DNA of 64,000 nt from Iris pallida (Eukaryota; Streptophyta; Magnoliopsida; Asparagales; Iridaceae): contig JANAVB010002199.1 in assembly GCA_029216955.1 (NCBI GenBank), forward strand, positions 15,391,956 through 15,455,955. The letters run 5' to 3'. Positions 11,781 through 23,209 of the stretch are shown in pieces (the stretch's first letter is position 1; each line of letters starts with the position of its first letter). The position numbers were made by a program, and so were the translations under genes. Under the pieces are notes generated by a model. It was not told where the DNA came from. It made no database searches and saw nothing but the letters and a program-made list of their open reading frames with translations.

Positions 11781-12155
11781 AAGTTCCCCCCGTCGTTTCA
11801 ACTTAAGTCTGGAACGTAAATTTAGCGACGGAGTAGCGACGGATTATTCCGTCGCTAATGCGTCAGTAAATCTCGCGCGAGTAGCGACGGATTATTCCGT
11901 CGCTAAGTCGTCAGTAAATCTCGCGCCAATATTTTAGGCTTTTGCCGCCAAAATGTCCGACGTTCTAGCGACGGATATAAAACCGTCGCTACATGGCCGA
12001 CTACCTATCGACGGCATAGCGACGGATATGGACATAAAAAAATAAAAAAAAATTGTCCACTGCTTTCCATCGGTATTCCGTCACAAATCCGTCGGGGATC
12101 CGACGGTGATAGCGACAGAAAATGTCCGTCGCTAAAGTACTGTAATTTGGTAGTG

Positions 12156-12594
12156 AATTAAGACGGAGAATGGCATTCTCCGTGTTTCTAACACGGAGAA
12201 TGGTCATTCTCCTGCGTTTTAACACTAGAATGACCATTCTCCGTGATAAATTACACGGAGAATGGCATTCTCCGTCCTAATTAAGACGGAGAATGGTCAT
12301 TCTCCGTTTAATTTAGCACGGAGAATGGCCATTCTCCGTCTTAATTAGGACGGAGAATGCCATTCTCCGTTTTATTTAACACGGAGAATGACATTCTCCG
12401 TTTCATTTAACACGGAGAATGGCATTCTCCGTGTTTCTAACACGGAGAATGGTCATTCTCCTGCGTTTTAACACTGGAATGACCATTCTCCGTGTAAATT
12501 AAGACGGAGAATGTCATTCTCCGTCCTAATTAAGACGGAGAATGGTCATTCTCCGTGTAAATTAAGACGGAGAATGCCATTCTCCTGCATTTTA
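12156..12594. repeat. Palindrome array, right part
   Basis: Roughly 13-14 further units of the same palindrome (ACGGAGAATG / CATTCTCCGT), with spacers such as TCCTAATTAAG and GTTTCTAACAC. Removing the CACTA element and one AAT joins it to 5302 in register. Confidence 0.9.
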
Positions 12595-13042
12595 TGGTTA
12601 GCTGAAACTTTGGAGGGCCATAACTTTTGACTGGGAGGTCGAAACGAGGTCCCGTTTGTCGCAAAATGAGCGTATCGTCGAGGAGACTGAAAGTAACAGT
12701 TTCACCGTTAGACGGCCTTCCGAAATTTTAGATTCGCAAAAAAAATGATGTTTGGACCTCCGTTTTAGCACTTTTGTCGTTCGTCCCGGTCTTTCCGAAA
12801 TTTTTCGACGAGTTTTTGAAGATTTTTGAGGAGAAAACCTAGATTCGAAAGTGAGCAGCGTATTACATTTTTTTAAGAGCAGTTTTGTGGGTGTTTCCAA
12901 TAAATTAAAAGGAAGGGCAAAAGGGTCATTTGGAACCCGCTTTGGATAAGTTTCTCTAATTCTGGGCACGCGATGAAAGTTTTTTTAGCGGTGGATTTTA
13001 CATAAAACTTTTTTAGTTTTTGGGCATTTCATAAATCTACCC
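12595..13042. other. Non-coding stretch between palindrome array and receptor gene
   Basis: Contains CATAACTTTTGACTGGGAGG and neighbouring sequence of a type common in plant repeats, then the right inverted terminus of the possible TIR element. No gene. Confidence 0.45.
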
Positions 13043-13723
13043 TAATTTTTTCCCATCTAATTTAATTTAATTTATTCCTTTCTTCTTCCACAGTTTCTTT
13101 CTTCCCGAGTTCCAACCAACACCGTTAAAAAGAACGGATCAAAACCGCAAAAGAACTCCATTGGACTCTGGAGGAGGAGGACTACGAAGCAGAGAGGGGG
13201 GATGCACCTTTCCGTAGAGAAGGAAGAACCCTGGTTTTGTAGGGGTACCCCTTCCAATGGAAGTCCTGGATTTGAGAGATTCAGATTATGCTACTCTTCT
13301 GGGAAAGATGAGATCTTGATTTAATTTTTTTGGTAATTTATTCCTTTTCTAGTATAGGTTTCTTGGATTCTTCCATGCGAACTCAATTAGTTCAATTGAT
13401 TTATGCACAGTGTTTAATCCTTAAACGAAGGGAGAGAGGAAGTAAGAGTGCGAAAGTCGAGATTTTTCCATTCTAGGACTTCTGTCTAATGGTTATTGTT
13501 GATTGGTATTTTGAATCTCTGTCAAAAAAGAGAGAATGGGTTAATTTTTGTGTGCTTATTTCCTGATCTTCGTTTATAATTTTTGATATATTTCTGTTGT
13601 TTGTTTGTTTGTTTCTAGGACTCAAGATTGTATACTGAGACTGAGAGGTGGGCAGTAGGCTTTTCTAGTATAGATTCCTTGGATCTTCCATATGAACTGA
13701 TTGAATGAAGCTTCTTTGTTCAA
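13043..13723 (+). promoter_or_regulatory. Promoter and 5' UTR region of the ethylene receptor
   Basis: An AT-rich stretch (TTTAATTTAATTTAATTTATTCC near 13055-13080) precedes a likely transcribed leader. A candidate 5'-UTR intron runs from a GTAATTT donor at 13333 to a TTTGTTTGTTTCTAG acceptor at 13618, consistent with 5'-UTR introns known in ethylene receptor genes. The ATG at 13706 is out of frame with the receptor and forms a short upstream ORF unless spliced out. No TATA box can be assigned with confidence. Confidence 0.35.
13333..13618 (+). other. Candidate 5'-UTR intron
   Basis: GT at 13333-13334 (G/GTAATTT) and AG at 13617-13618 after a T-rich tract. Inferred from sequence signals alone; the donor is the less certain end. 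Confidence 0.3.
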
Positions 13724-15483
13724 ATGTTAAGAGCACTGTGTCACGGCTTGCTTGTTTCATCGCTAGTCCTTTGTGCATCCGCCGTCGAGATCGGCCGCTG
13801 CAACTGTGACAGTGATAGCCTCTGGAGCGTTGAAGCGATCCTCCAGTGCCAAAAAGTCAGTGACTTTCTCATTGCCACAGCCTACTTCTCCATCCCCCTC
13901 GAGCTCTTGTACTTCGCCACTTGCTCCACCCTCTTCCCCTTCAAATGGATAGTCCTCCAGTTTGGTGCCTTCATAGTCCTCTGTGGGCTGACCCATTTGC
14001 TCAATGTGTTCACCTACGAGCCACACACATTCCTCTTGATGCTGAGCCTCACCATCTCGAAGTTCTTCACGGCTCTCGTGTCCTTTGCCACGGCGATAAC
14101 CCTCTTGACTCTGATCCCTCAGCTCCTGAGATTGAAGGTGAGGGAGAATTTCCTGTGGATAAAAGCACGGGAGTTGGATCGGGAAGTCGGGAGGAGGAAG
14201 AGGCAAGAGGAAGCTAGTTGGCATGTAAGGATGCTTACGCATGAGATAAGGAAATCGCTTGACAAACATACTATTTTGTACACAACTTTAGTGGAATTGT
14301 CCAATGCTTTGCGGTTGCAAAATTGTGCAGTGTGGATGCCAAGTGAGGATAAGAAGGAGATGAACTTGACTCACGTGTTGAGACCAAGGAATTCTCCAGA
14401 CTTGTATAGTCACTCGATTCCTATGGACGATCCGGATGTTATAGAGATCAAAGAAGTCAAAGGTGTGAAAATACTGAGGCCAGACTCTATGCTTGCTTCT
14501 GCCAGTAGTGAAGTTTCTGCTTTAGAGCCCGGCCCAGTGGCTGCAATCAGAATGCCATTGTTATACGTGTCCAATTTCAAAGGGGGGACTCCAGAAGTAA
14601 TCCAGGCTTGCTATGCAATACTGGTTTTGGTTCTTCCTGGTGAAAGTTATAGGGTTTGGAGCAGCCATGAATTAGAGATCGTTGAAGTTGTTGCTGATCA
14701 AGTAACTATTGCCCTCTCTCATGCTGCACTTCTGGAAGAATCCAAGTTGATGAGAGACAAACTGGTGGAGCAGAACAGGGCTTTGTTAATAGAGAAGCGG
14801 AAAGCGGTGATGGCAAGTGAAGCAAGGAATTCATTCCAAAGGGTCATGAGCCAGGGAATGGGAAGACCGATACATTCCACTCTCGGCTTGTTGTCATTGT
14901 TGCAACAAGAGAATTTGAGCCCTGAACAGAGACTTGTTATTGATACCATGACTAAAACCAGCAGTGTCATTTCAATCTTGATGAATGATGTGATGGATAT
15001 CTCTACCATCAACAGCGAGCGACTGACTTTGGAGCTGAGATCCTTTCAATTGCATTCTATGTTAAAGGAGGCTGCTAGTGTGGCAAGGTGTCTTTGTTAT
15101 TGTAAAGGCTTTGGTTTTCGGTTTCAGGTTGAGAATGTACTTCCCGATAGGGTTATGGGTGACGAGAAAAGGATATTTCAAGTGATATTGCATATGGTTG
15201 GCAATTTGATCAACGGGAATAGTGAAGCATTTATGTCATTCCGAGTTTGTAGCTTTATTGAGGATAAAGACAGGCCAGAGCAGGGATGGATGCCCTGGAA
15301 ATCAAACTTTTCCGAGGGCTATTCTTGTGTTAAATTTGAGATTAGGATCCAAAGATTGCAATATGATCCAAGTTCATCTGCCCAGCTGGTAAAGCAACCA
15401 AATTCTGAAGTGTTTGACACGGGCCTCAGCTTCAGCATGTGCAAGAGGATTGCACAGGTATGCCCATTTATTCTCCTGATTTA

Positions 15484-15515
<32 letters not shown>

Positions 15516-18500
15516 ATACTAGAGTTGTGAGCCTGCCCTTAACTTGGTACTCAGTGCCAGTTTCTTTATATTAAGCGTATTGCATGTTTCTCTTTGCTCA
15601 TAATACAATAACAATTTTATGACTTATGGATCAGTGAATGCATATCATGGATGCCTATTATATGTCTCATGTTTAAAGGGACATTAACTTCTAGATATGA
15701 TCATGATGGTTGTCTTTTGCATTTGCAGAGTATAGTTTTCTTCTTTTTGGATATCTCAAATACGTCCAAATAGATTTACATATGCCAACATTTTGAATTA
15801 CTTGTTTCTCCTAAACGTAATATTTTCGATGGGACTGGTCAATATTTTCTTCTTTCTTTTGGTGTCATTTTTATGGAAGCTAATTGGTTGGATAAAAAAT
15901 ATATTGCAAGTATCCTTAATTATGTAAATGTATCAGTGGACTTCACCTTCAATTTACTTGACATGGGAACATAAACGCCTTATTCTTATATTCTACCAGT
16001 ATTAGGTAAAATTGGCGTCAAAAAAGCTGCACCACCTCTCAGATCTACATTTGAAGGTTGCAGTATCTCACACCTTGACATGAGGTAATTGAGGATAATC
16101 CTTGTGATGTTTATGTTAAAGTTTTTAGGCCTATAAAAGATGTATTTGACGTACACCTCATCTCAAACCATCCACAAGAGGCATGTGCATCGCGGTCGAG
16201 ATTAGATGAACTTTAATGAAAAAAGGGTGCTTTTATAGTGAACCGTTTCCTATGAACTAAATACGAAATTTGGATCTGGGCTGATATTGTGCCCCTTATT
16301 GGTATTCTTTTCACATATTGTTTGTTGCATCTCATCATATATGTCCAATGTTTCGTGATGAAAAGGGAAGGGCTTTTTCGTTGAAAACGATTCATGATTT
16401 TTGAAAGGCTAATTTGCACTTAAATAACACGATTTTTCATGTTTGTCAAGTTGATACCATTATCGTCTTTTTTTATCAAGTTGACACCATGAACTTTTTA
16501 AGCTTTTGAAAGTTGCTCCCTCAATTAGCCTAGTGTCTAACTAACAGACCATTTGGGACTTTTTTGCCCCTAAACAAAAGACAAATTACTTCCAGTCCGT
16601 AAATAATCACTTCATCAAATAGAATAAATAAAATAAAATAAAATAAAAATCTCTTCGTTCCCCCTAAACCAACATAGGATCCTAACATGAATATCCTATT
16701 CCACCACCACCAAGTGACAAGTAACTAAGTACATGAAAAAGAGAGCATAGTTTTGTACGATACTGCTTTAGAATCATTAATTTGATAGGACCGCAACTGC
16801 AAATCCTTGTCTCATACTGAAACAGTAACAGAAGAAGTTTTTGTATAAATAATGAAGACTACAGGTTTAATCCTAAGAACAATTTGTATAACCAAAATGA
16901 AACAAGTATTTCTATCAATGACCTACTTGATCCCAATTTTTGAGGTAAAGACTTTGTTGTTGTCATCAGTGTTCTAAATGGCGCTAGGCTGCTGCCTTCT
17001 GTGCCGTTTTTTGCCGTTGGCAGTGTAGTAGGCCTCCGTCGGAGGCCGAGGTGAGGCGGCGTAGGCGGGTGCCTAGGCGGAACAATACCTGATTGGACCA
17101 ATACATGACTAGATCTAGATGTTTTGACAAAACAAATTTGCAAGCATTATGAACCTATGGTTCACTTTTGCAATACTAAAACTTCATAAATCTTTGGTAT
17201 ACAACTTAGTTATGCATAAAAACACTCTTAAAATATGAATATTATGCAAAAAAGAGGTTTAAAAAAATCCAAAATCTATCAGGTGCCTAGGTGTCAGGTG
17301 GACCCTCTCCACCGCGTACCCGCCTACTGCCGTTTAGAACCTTGGTTGTCATATTACAACTTAATTCAAGTCTAGAAGGGGCCAAAATGATGTGGTACTC
17401 TTTCTTCCCTTTTTGTTGTTGAGATAAATGGTAAGTATTTGACAAGGATCTCCTTGTCATGTATTCAACCAAATTTTATTACTAGTACTCAGCAAAACTA
17501 CTACTACCATCACCAGAATTAATTTTGGCACAATACAGTTTCGAATCTGCCCAAAATTACTAAACATATTACATATCAAGATATTCACCAGAAATAAGCT
17601 CTCAAAACAACTAATTAAAGAATAAGATTCCATGAAATTGTAGATTACTTTTATGCTACGAACAAAACTTCCTCCAAGTTTGATGTGGTAGTCATTGTTT
17701 GCTTTCTCAAGAACTAATTCATCCTTAAGTTCCATCTTGCAATCTCTTCCCTTTGTCTCCACAGATGAACCTCTGCCATATTATGACACAGTTCATGCTC
17801 CCACTTGAGATGGATTGCAGACTTTACCTTTTAGAGTAATTTGATGTCTGCTCCCATCCCGTATCTGATAGCCATTTAACTCTATAAAGTTTGAAAACAA
17901 AAGTAAGAGAAAAAGATCTTTGTATTTATATGACGAGGATGCACAAAGTTTGGGTGGCAATGATGAAGGTTGGAACTGGAACAATGATGATAGAATTGCA
18001 GGATTGGCAAGAGGTCTCAAGAGTTGGGAAGGTTACAATGCAACAGAATTTTAGCTTTGAGGTGGATTCTGTACCGTGAAGCTGAATATAAGGTTTTTAA
18101 AAAAAAATTAAGAATAATATTAATTTAATAATGACAAACTATCACCTACAAGTCAAACTAAAAGGGTAAATCTATCTTCTGATTTGGAATGGTTGGATTA
18201 GTGGGCTTAAGCAGCAAGTCAAGTGCCGCTAAAGTCTGCTATTGGCTTTAGTGTCCGTTTAGTTGCGACAACAGCAACAGTACTAGCCTGCTTTAACTGG
18301 TTGCTTAGGCTTAAAGTGCAGTAGGCCATTATCCGTTCTGCCACGTTGGCCACTTTTTAGAACAGTTGGAGCTGGTACTGTGGAGATAACAAGATTGGTG
18401 ATATTTATGGTGATTTCTGGTATTTTAGACAAATATTGCAGGCATAATGCATAATGGATGTTGAAGATGGATGCATCTCAGTGAATATTGATCCCAACTT

Positions 18501-20414
18501 CGCTCGGCATTTTGGGGCTTTGAGATGCCACTCTCATAGCCAGTGCAAATACTCAAACAGTTATTGACCAAGAGAATCCATTTAGTATCACCGAGCAATT
18601 GTATGATAGCCATGGAGCTAATCCCAAGAAAAAATTGGTACTTACTAAAATTGTTTGGTTTTGACAAAAAAAGATGCAAAGAGAAGGAATTGAATTTTTC
18701 ATTGTTGAAACTTGAAAGAAGGGCTACTTGGTAGAAAATTTGGTATTTTTAAATTCCAGCAGTAGAATTAGAGGAGAACAACAAATTAAGACGTTTTTAA
18801 GAGAGGATAATAAGCCAAGGAGAAAGAAAATTAACAGTAATTTGTAAAATTTCTGGAATGCCGTCCATTAGTCATTTGAAATAAATAGCTAAACTTGGTA
18901 CAATGTTAACTTGTGAATAGAATCTAAGAATTTGGACGACGTGGAATGTCTCTTTTTTGACAACGAATAAACAAAGCACAAATAACCGAAATTAATTGCA
19001 AACACAAGATAACATGGTTCAACTAAAGATTGGCCTACGTCAATGGGAGCAAGGGGAGAATATCTTTATTAAATCAAGAGAAAACTTTACAAGAGTTAGT
19101 ACAATAATACCGTATTGCACAAACCCTCCCTTACAAGATCTACAACGAGCTCTCTTCCTTTTTCAATTCCTTAGGGCTTCCTAGCAAAATCACAAGCAAG
19201 CCTCCTTAAATCTTATTCTCAAGTTCAACTAAATTAGGGTTAAAAAAAAGCTTAAATTGGCTCTCCTAATATTACTAAATATTAAGGCAAATCCTAACCA
19301 TTGAAAACCATCCAAAACTGGTCCGGAGTACGACTTTCCTTATTTGAGCACGAGCCATATCACAACATAGACCCCCCAAATCCGAGTTCCCAGTTAGTCT
19401 CAAACTAGTTTTGAGTGTCAATAAAAAGTGAAGAAATCACAAGAATTGCAAAAAAAAAAAATTTGGAGATTGGATCACTAATGATGTCCCATCTTGAGTA
19501 GGGATACAAAAGACTCCATAATGGATAATTAAGACTAAAATTGGAAATCCTGAGAAGATTCAATTTTATTATTCAACTATAATAATTCTGTCGACAACTC
19601 TATTCAAGCCCAGAGGGATCCTAATCATGTCCTGGATGATCTGGTTCATCTGATGCTTTATACATTACATACCATATTCTTACTTTCAGAATCAACACCT
19701 GACACAGACAATGAAATGATACCATTTCTTTTGAAATATAAATGCGAGATTCTTGTATATGTTTGTTGTTGACGAATTGCTTCTTCCGGAGCTACTGATA
19801 ATCTTATTTTCAGATATCAACACCTAACTTTGGGTCTTTGATTATGTATTTACCCTAACTCTCTAATTCATCTACAGATGATGCAAGGGAACATCTGGGT
19901 GATCCCCAATCCTCATGGCCTCCCGGAGACCATTACACTAATGTTGCAGTTCCAATTACATCCTGTCACTCCTGTTTCTGAACTTGGGGGATCCTTGGAC
20001 CACCAACCCCACATGCCTTCTACCCCTAACTTCAAAGGTCTCAGGGTCCTAGTAGCCGACGATGATGATGTCAATAGAGCAGTCACCAGAAAGCTCCTGG
20101 AGAAGTTGGGCTGTCATGTAACCTCAGTCTCCTCCGGTCCCCGTTGCCTCAGTGCCCTCGGCACTCTTGAGACCCCTCAGTTCCAACTTGTGATCTTGGA
20201 CCTCCTCATGCCCAGAATGGATGGCTTCGAGGTGGCTACGAAGATCAGGAAACTCCGCAGAGGATCTTGGCCTGCAATTGTGGGCCTGACAACAAGTGCC
20301 GAGGATGGGGTTTGGCAGCGGTGCTTGGAGTTGGGGATGAATGGCCTGATTCGTAAACCAATTCTGCTGCAGGCCATGCGAGATGAGCTCTATAGGGTCC
20401 TCCACAACACTTAA
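13724..20414 (+). CDS. EIN4/ETR2: Ethylene receptor, subfamily II (EIN4/ETR2-like), two exons
   Basis: Negative regulator of ethylene signalling; family members sit in the ER membrane as dimers, bind ethylene through copper and act with CTR1-type kinases. Exons 13724-15457 (578 codons) and 19878-20414 (178 codons plus stop) join in phase across GT...AG, giving ...CKRIAQ then MMQGNIW, a usual intron site in this group. Order: hydrophobic signal-like segment (4-20), extracytosolic CNC (26-28), three membrane helices (about 48-68, 76-96, 104-130) with Cys87 and His91 matching the copper ligands of ETR1, GAF domain (about 180-335), histidine-kinase-like region (about 365-605), receiver domain (about 632-752). 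The kinase is degenerate: the expected phospho-His is Gln377 in VMSQGMGRP and the G boxes are poor. The receiver keeps its acidic cluster (639-642), Asp686 and Lys738. Length (756) is normal. EIN4 versus ETR2 is undecided: MLRAL.HGLL recalls EIN4, while FATCS.LFP and LQFGAF recall monocot ETR2. The start is the first in-frame ATG. Confidence 0.96.
16967..17344. mobile_element. hAT-type MITE in receptor intron
   Basis: Termini CAGTGTTCTAAATGGCG and the reverse complement CAAGGTTCTAAACGGCA form inverted repeats, flanked by perfect 8-bp duplications GTTGTCAT (16959-16966 and 17345-17352). An 8-bp duplication is diagnostic for hAT elements. The 378-bp element is non-coding, with GC-rich ends (GCCTAGGC words) and an AT-rich core. 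Confidence 0.88.
18958..19367 (-). mobile_element. Copia-like solo LTR remnant in receptor intron
   Basis: Read on the minus strand, the stretch has the look of a plant Copia LTR 3' part: TTTAATAAAGATATTCTCCC (a polyadenylation-type AATAAA-like word), then GACGTAGGCC, a GAACCATGTTATCTTGTG phrase and a TCGTTGTCA end. The left edge starts TGACAACG; the right edge CACAACA is a guess. No matching target duplication was found and no internal coding region is present. Confidence 0.45.
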
Positions 20415-21340
20415 ATTGGAGGGTGGCACCTCATTCTTTCTCATGAGCAGCCTCCAGGTTTTGGTAGTGGCCATTGTTGTAGGTCTCATTGCTTACCAAT
20501 TTATGTATACAGATTTGAAGATAGTTATTCTTGTTTCGGCCTAATGCAAGTGCATCTTACACCTAGAACTGCAGAATTGAATGAAGGTAATTGGTCGATT
20601 CGTATAGTTAACTTTTTCTCACTAGATTTGAAGAGGGGTGGTCAGCTGAAATGGTTGGTTTGTTGGGATGGGTAGTTCTAACCAGTTTGAGTTCAGATTT
20701 CATAACCAATTTAGCTTTACATGTCGGTTTTGGTTAACTTGTGAGGATGGTAGTTTCTGATCCATATACTTGTAAGATTTTACTGTTAACATACAAAGAT
20801 GTGCTATTGTTGTTGTCTCGACTTTAGACAATCAAGGCCTGGCTTCATACTTGTGAGATATTTTTTTTTTATTTCTTCACCAAATTCCCATAGGTATAAC
20901 ATCTGAATCTGGAAGGGATTACTAAACAGTAAAATGCGTCAAAACGTACGTCTAAATTTCTTGTGTTAATTTCTGATTAAACGGATCAAACCTGACATAT
21001 TATTGTTGGTGACTTTTCTATTTTGAGTTGTATATTACTTGATGTTTGTTGAAAAAGAAAGTTTCAGCTTGTATAAAATGTCAAATGTTACTGGCAGGGT
21101 TTAATGGGAAAAATGCCCAATATGATCGGATTCTAACTTTGACCATTCAGTTCTGGCAAGGTTTTGGAGGTGGGTTATGGAACTGGTACTAGTCTTCTTC
21201 CCATCTAGGCTTTGAGTATTTTATTTGAATCTCTCAATGGTTGATTTCTTGAATGTTAGCTATTGGAGGTTGGTGCTGATGGTCTTTTCTGCCACCAGTT
21301 GTTATGAATAGCTTAAATGCAATAGTAATATCTTTATTTC
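20415..21340 (+). other. 3' flank of the ethylene receptor gene
   Basis: Starts with the 3' UTR after the TAA at 20412-20414. There is no AATAAA; AATGAA near 20580 is a possible weak polyadenylation signal. The rest is AT-rich intergenic DNA with no recognised feature. Confidence 0.5.
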
Positions 21341-21690
21341 TGTAGGCTTTACTTCTTTTTCAGTTTTTTTTATCCCTCCTTTTAATCCCTTCTATATACA
21401 TAGTCTTGTACAAGAAAAAGTGTGTTCCTTCTTGCATGAGAGCAAATAATATTGTGAGTCTCTTGAGTGAATCCAAGAGAGTCATTGTTGACCACCATTG
21501 AGTGAGATTGTAATTGTAATTCCTTCCATTATTTTTTAATGGAGAAAAAATGGAGCTTTCGGAGGACGTAGGTACACTGACGAACCTCCTTAATTTTCTG
21601 GTGTTCTTTTCTGCCTTATTTATTTTTGCATTGTGCATCACACCCGACACGAACAACCCCACATTTGAGTAGGTGATTTGAGTTCTTGAA
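21341..21690 (+). mobile_element. Copia-like LTR remnant
   Basis: Contains the phrases TGAGTGAGATTGTAATTGTA, GACGTAGGTACACTGACGAA and TGGTGTTCTTTTCTGCC in the order typical of the 3' part of many plant Copia LTRs. Boundaries are not visible. The 146-codon minus-strand ORF over it has no known domain. Confidence 0.45.
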
Positions 21691-22049
21691 ACATCAAATG
21701 CGATATATAATAATAGATAAGTGGGAGTCTCATGGGACACTGGAATGTTGATCATTCGTTCACCTGTTGAGTGTTCCAGATTCCCTTCTACCATTGCCAT
21801 TGCGACTCTCCACTAAACTTCAGTTGAGATTCATTCCCTGCCGAAGAAAGGAAGGACTGAAGTGATTGATAAGACTTAGAATCCTATACCACTGCATATT
21901 AGTCTGCAGCTTCTTTATGAGTCAACTATTATATTTTTCCCAGTTTATAGTGAAGAAGAGAACCAACTAATGGAAGTTGGACGTCAGTCTTTTCTAGAGA
22001 GGAAATGATGTGTTTTAAATCAAACTCGATCCTTTGCAAATTTATTGTC

Positions 22050-22215
22050 ATAGTGTTGGTAGTTTAGTTCCATATCAGTCCAACTAATCGTATTTGATTG
22101 AGCGTTCAAGATTATGACAATAGAGTTGGTAGTTTAGTTCCATATCGGATAAAAAGTTCAAGATTATGACATAAAGTTGGTAGTTTAGTTCCATATCAGA
22201 TAAAAAGTGGGAGCA
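22050..22215 (+). repeat. Three tandem copies of an approximately 60-bp repeat
   Basis: GTTGGTAGTTTAGTTCCATA recurs at about 22057, 22122 and 22173, each followed by TC(A/G)GA and a TTCAAGATTATGACA phrase between copies. GTTCCATATCGGATAAAAAG resembles the start of LTRs of small retrotransposons, so this may be a decayed LTR. Confidence 0.6.
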
Positions 22216-22544
22216 TGGGGTATAGATAATTGGAATTGATTACGCCTTCAAAAGAAAAATTTTCTTTTAAGGAATATGCTTTCAGTTCAATATCCTATCT
22301 TATGGATCAACTCTAATTTGGATCACATCGCATTTCCTATGTGTGGTATAGAGTCTTATAATGTTACACGAGAGTTGGTTAGGACGTTCTAGTTGATTCA
22401 AGACACCCAAAGTAGAACAAGACGTGTGGTTGGCACAATGTAGTGATGTAGATAAATGTGTCGGTTGGCTCAGTCCAAAATTGTCCTTTTAAAATGTATG
22501 GGCAGTTCAATATCACATCTCGTGCATCAACTCAGATTCGAATC

Positions 22545-22545
<1 letters not shown>

Positions 22546-22587
<42 letters not shown>
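22546..22587. repeat. 42-base homopolymer (C)n
   Basis: An uninterrupted run of C. Unusual in plant DNA and error-prone in sequencing, so its length should be treated with caution. Confidence 0.9.
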
Positions 22588-22589
<2 letters not shown>

Positions 22590-22877
22590 TGAGATTGTGT
22601 CAACCTTTGTTTTAGAATCGTAACCAAGAATGGTTGGGCGAAGACATCTAATGTGGTTATTATTTACACTAGGCTAGGGCAAAGACAAGGGAACCCATTG
22701 CATTTTGAAGCCCAACTTTTATTAACGAAAGGCCTTCAAATACATCTTGGAAAATTTCAAGCCGCTAAGGCGTGCGTGACTTAACAAATTAACCCAGTTG
22801 AAAACCCAAACCCTAGCTTTCATGGGTTTCTCTACTCATTCACACAGCACAGGTACTGGCTAGCTAGCGAGCTATAC

Positions 22878-23034
22878 TTTGATACAGAAGGCTGTATCAA
22901 AATTTGATACAGCCTTCTGTATGACAGGTGGGCCCCAAATATATATTTTCTTATACGATTACCAAGAAAATAGAGGGGGCCCACCTGTCATGCAGAAGGC
23001 TGTATCAAAATTTGATACAGCCTTCTGTATCAAA
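22878..23034. mobile_element. Short palindromic MITE
   Basis: Begins TTTGATACAGAAGGCTGTAT and ends with its reverse complement. Each terminal repeat (about 60 bp, ending in GACAGGTGGGCCC) is itself palindromic. CTAGCTAGC words outside both ends suggest the true termini lie slightly further out. Target duplication not resolved; non-coding. Confidence 0.7.
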
Positions 23035-23209
23035 GTTTTTTCCCTAGCTAGCTAGTTTTATAACCCTTTAAACCATTGTAGGATCAATTGGTTAGACTAG
23101 GCGATTGATCGAACCAGTGGTGGAGCTAGAAATTCAATATAGGGTGGAAGTCCAACTTAGTCCCATGTTCAGGGCTGGACCAGAGGGTTGGGTTATCCTA
23201 TCCTGGAGC

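Larger units (their letters stand above)
5303..12155 (-). mobile_element. Complete non-autonomous CACTA transposon with captured gene fragments
   Basis: The left end CACTACCAAA (5303) and right end TTTGGTAGTG (12155) are inverted termini flanked by AAT on both sides (5300-5302 and 12156-12158), the 3-bp target duplication expected of CACTA elements. Subterminal regions (5318-5905 and 11822-12135) are filled with CCGTCGCTA/TAGCGACGG motifs. The interior (about 6.9 kb in total) encodes no recognisable transposase. It holds three long inverted repeats, fragments of a B3-domain gene and a DUF674 gene, one short minus-strand ORF (10628-10900) and a GT/C/GA-rich tract (11080-11780). By comparison with the other CACTA ends here, the right side is probably the 5' end, with transcription on the minus strand. 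It would need transposase in trans. Confidence 0.88.
4562..13042. mobile_element. Possible composite TIR element enclosing the palindrome array
   Basis: GGGTGGGCTTTTATGAAATG at 4562 and the reverse complement of 13022-13042 (GGGTAGATTTATGAAATG) form imperfect inverted termini. Between them lie a palindrome array and the CACTA element that split it. No convincing target-site duplication is visible (only AATTT on both sides), so this could also be two unrelated repeats. If real, the element before the CACTA insertion was about 1.6 kb and non-coding. Confidence 0.35.
15458..19877 (+). other. Intron of the ethylene receptor gene (4,420 bp)
   Basis: Donor CAG/GTATGC at 15458 and acceptor TTCATCTACAG at 19877. 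Contents: a poly-T run (15489-15516), a hAT-type MITE (16967-17344), a Copia-like LTR remnant (about 18958-19367) and otherwise unassigned AT-rich sequence. The frame continuing past the donor to 15574 is read-through and not part of the protein. Introns in homologous receptors are usually shorter, so the size reflects insertions. Confidence 0.9.

Noticed and set aside
11073..11806. Several 165-238 codon ORFs on both strands
   Set aside because: GT-, C- and GA-rich low-complexity DNA opens every frame; Pro/Arg- or Cys/Val-rich peptides without domains.
4562..13042. Autonomous Mutator-like element
   Set aside because: No transposase and no 9-bp duplication; only weak inverted ends, so kept as a low-confidence composite.
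15458..15574. C-terminal extension of the receptor ORF past 15457
   Set aside because: It runs through a GT donor and a poly-T run into non-homologous residues; the spliced form restores the family sequence.
21360..21800. 146-codon minus-strand ORF as a gene
   Set aside because: It lies antisense to a Copia-like LTR remnant and has no recognisable domain.
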